Position numbers and translations under genes: made by a program
The notes under the pieces: model-generated
Seen by the model: the letters and a program-made list of their open reading frames with translations, nothing else
Told to the model about the DNA's origin: nothing
Database searches by the model: none
NCBI GenBank assembly: GCA_025362115.1
Contig: JANYIK010000026.1
Coordinates: 1-7,475, forward strand
Direction of reading: 5' to 3'
DNA length: 7,475 nt
From: Methylophilaceae bacterium
GTDB taxonomy: Bacteria; Pseudomonadota; Gammaproteobacteria; Burkholderiales; Methylophilaceae
In this document: positions 7,101 through 7,475 of the stretch, one piece after another
How positions within the stretch are numbered: position 1 is the stretch's first letter
How the letters are laid out: each line of letters opens with the position of its first letter

Positions 7101-7475
7101 CGTCAGCCCCGCCTTGGGCTTAGATCCACAGCCCGTCGCACCCTCATCCCGAATCTCACCGCCTGCGCCAGTCGCCGCCCCGGCAAAAGGCGAAATCGCC
7201 GTCGGGTGGTTATGCGTCTCCACTTTCATCAAAAAGTGCATCTCATCCTGCACATAGCCATAGCGACCATCGGCCTGCGCGTTAAAGCGTTGCGTCGTTT
7301 CACCGGCCACGACCGAGGCATTATCCGAATATGCCACCACCGTTTTACCGGGGTGCAGCTTGTGCGTGTTGCGTATCATGCCAAACAGCGAAGAATCTTG
7401 CTTCTCGCCATCAATCACCCAATCCGCATTAAAAATCTTGTGCCGGCAATGCTCAGAATTGGCCTGCGCGAACAT
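4194..7475 (-). CDS. purL: Phosphoribosylformylglycinamidine synthase (FGAM synthase), C-terminal ~1093 residues; 5' end outside window
   Basis: Catalyses the ATP- and glutamine-dependent conversion of FGAR to FGAM in cytoplasmic purine biosynthesis. This is the large proteobacterial single-chain form: its C-terminus aligns, from memory, with the ~1295-residue E. coli enzyme. Numbering from the right edge, the visible part opens inside the synthetase domain (FAQANSEHCRH, residues 2-12). It continues with LGGGAASSM (252-260), HDVGAGGLSN (305-314) and PVGKDSMSMK (577-586). The glutamine amidotransferase domain has GGFSYGDVLGAGEGWAKS (890-907), nucleophile Cys933 in GVCNGCQ, and His1058/Glu1060 in MPHPER. 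It stops with TAG. The Met at the extreme right edge is internal, and about 200 or more N-terminal residues are missing from view. Oddities are an in-frame 18-residue segment (143-160) where E. coli has two residues, and a Cys at 116 where I recall Arg in homologues. Catalytic residues of the amidotransferase are intact, so the gene is probably functional. Confidence 0.97.
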   Translation of the reverse strand: MFAQANSEHCRHKIFNADWVIDGEKQDSSLFGMIRNTHKLHPGKTVVAYSDNASVVAGETTQRFNAQADGRYGYVQDEMHFLMKVETHNHPTAISPFAGAATGAGGEIRDEGATGCGSKPKAGLTGFSVSNLNIPHFRQPWEVYPPHPSPLPLAGEGVKTYGKPGRIASALQIMVDGPLGGAAYNNEFGRPNIAGYFRTLEIESNQEMRGYHKPIMLAGGIGHISARHSKKHAIPDGAILIQLGGPAMLIGLGGGAASSMDTGSNAENLDFDSVQRGNPELERRAQEVIDRCWQMNEKNPILAIHDVGAGGLSNAFPELVNDAGRGAFFQLRDIQNEALGMSPKELWCNEAQERYVLAVLPENVDLFKQICERERCPFAIVGMATEQKHLTVADSHFDNKPVELDLSVLLGKPPKMTREVKRQSRQLSAFDWSEINVTEAAQRVLRLPGVADKTFLITIGDRTVTGLVARDQMVGPWQVPVADVAVTLAGYQTYRGEAFAIGEKAPLALIDAPASGRMAIAEAITNIAAAGIEHLSDIKLSANWMAPAGHPGEDAALYDTVRAVGMALCPQLGISIPVGKDSMSMKTVWDDGGKQKAVTAPISLVVSAFAPVPDVRKILTPQLRTNVGETALMLVDLGLGKNALGGSALAQVYGATDNIAPDLDDAEHLKTFFKAVQSLNQADKILAYHDRSDGGLFVTLAEMAFAGHCGFVVDLGITEAIPALFTEELGAVLQVRAEDVESVAMAFNGMAQVIGMVTGKHLRIVCNGEMVFDERHSDVHRWWSETTFHMQSLRDNPLCAQQEYDSLLDTYDPGLNARLSFDLNDDIAAPYIASGKRPKMAVLREQGVNGHVEMAAAFDRAGFEAHDVHMSDIIAGRTSLKDFAGLVACGGFSYGDVLGAGEGWAKSILFNARARDEFSAFFQRKDSFALGVCNGCQMMSNLHDLIPGTEFWPHFVRNKSEQFEARFAMVEVLDSPSLFFAGMDGSRMPIAVAHGEGFAEFSSSVAVELARKQNLIALRFVDNDGRATEIYPFNPNGSPQGITGLTTLDGRFSIMMPHPERVFRAVQHSWHPDDWNEDAPWMRMFRNARKFVG
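7004..7043 (-). repeat. REP-like palindromic repeat element inserted in-frame inside purL
   Basis: A 40-bp GC-rich element contains a perfect 11-bp inverted repeat with a 2-nt loop (arms 7006..7016 and 7019..7029), followed on the plus strand by a G-rich tail (7031..7043). On the coding strand it is read as PPHPSPLPLAGEG. The whole segment from 6996 to 7049 (18 codons, V to T) replaces two residues found in E. coli PurL between QPWE and the F/YGKP motif. From memory, this palindrome and its translated forms (SPLPLAGEG, or LTP-LSR-RERG in another frame) recur across proteobacterial genomes as a dispersed repeat. The assignment to a repeat family is by recollection, and no second copy lies in this window. 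It lacks a T-tract, so it is not a terminator. Confidence 0.75.

Noticed and set aside
7473..7475. ATG at the very right edge as the start of purL
   Set aside because: FAQANSEHCRH is an internal, highly conserved PurL motif preceded by about 200 or more residues in the family, so the gene continues beyond the window.
1..7475. CRISPR array, tRNA/rRNA gene, insertion sequence or riboswitch
   Set aside because: No regularly spaced repeats, cloverleaf-like sequence, transposase fragment or long structured leader was seen; coding sequence fills nearly all of the window.

Overview
The window is a stretch of a Gram-negative, probably betaproteobacterial chromosome; a sulfur- or iron-oxidising lineage of the Nitrosomonadales/Gallionellaceae type is my best guess. 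This rests on the long proteobacterial PurL, the flavocytochrome c sulfide dehydrogenase genes and the Sec/Tat-exported operon. The taxon is an inference, since no marker gene for placement is present. Every gene I can support lies on the minus strand, so reading order runs from the right edge to the left.

Right half (7475 to 4194): the 3' part of purL, the large single-chain phosphoribosylformylglycinamidine synthase. Its first roughly 200 or more residues lie outside the window. About 140 residues into the visible part it carries an in-frame insert built around a GC-rich palindrome (7004..7043). The insert resembles the REP-like repeats scattered through many proteobacterial genomes, and here it is translated into a Pro/Gly-rich loop.

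Left half (4131 to 1): after a 62-base AT-rich gap come six tightly packed genes, all with predicted export signals. In order they are an exported ankyrin-repeat protein, a monoheme cytochrome c (FccA-like), a Tat-exported flavoprotein of flavocytochrome c sulfide dehydrogenase (FccB), a sorbosone/glucose dehydrogenase-type beta-propeller, an unrecognised exported protein with two cysteines, and the start of an SMP-30/gluconolactonase-like beta-propeller cut by the left edge. Junctions are 17 nt, 2 nt, 7 nt, a 4-nt ATGA overlap and 12 nt, so they look like one translationally coupled operon.

The core pair FccAB would oxidise sulfide in the periplasm and pass electrons through FAD and a redox disulfide to heme c. 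The other four proteins share the compartment and the transcript but have no established role in sulfide oxidation. They are the most interesting functional unknowns here. No RNA gene, CRISPR array, insertion sequence or clear intrinsic terminator was found, and no stretch over 300 bases lacks a gene.
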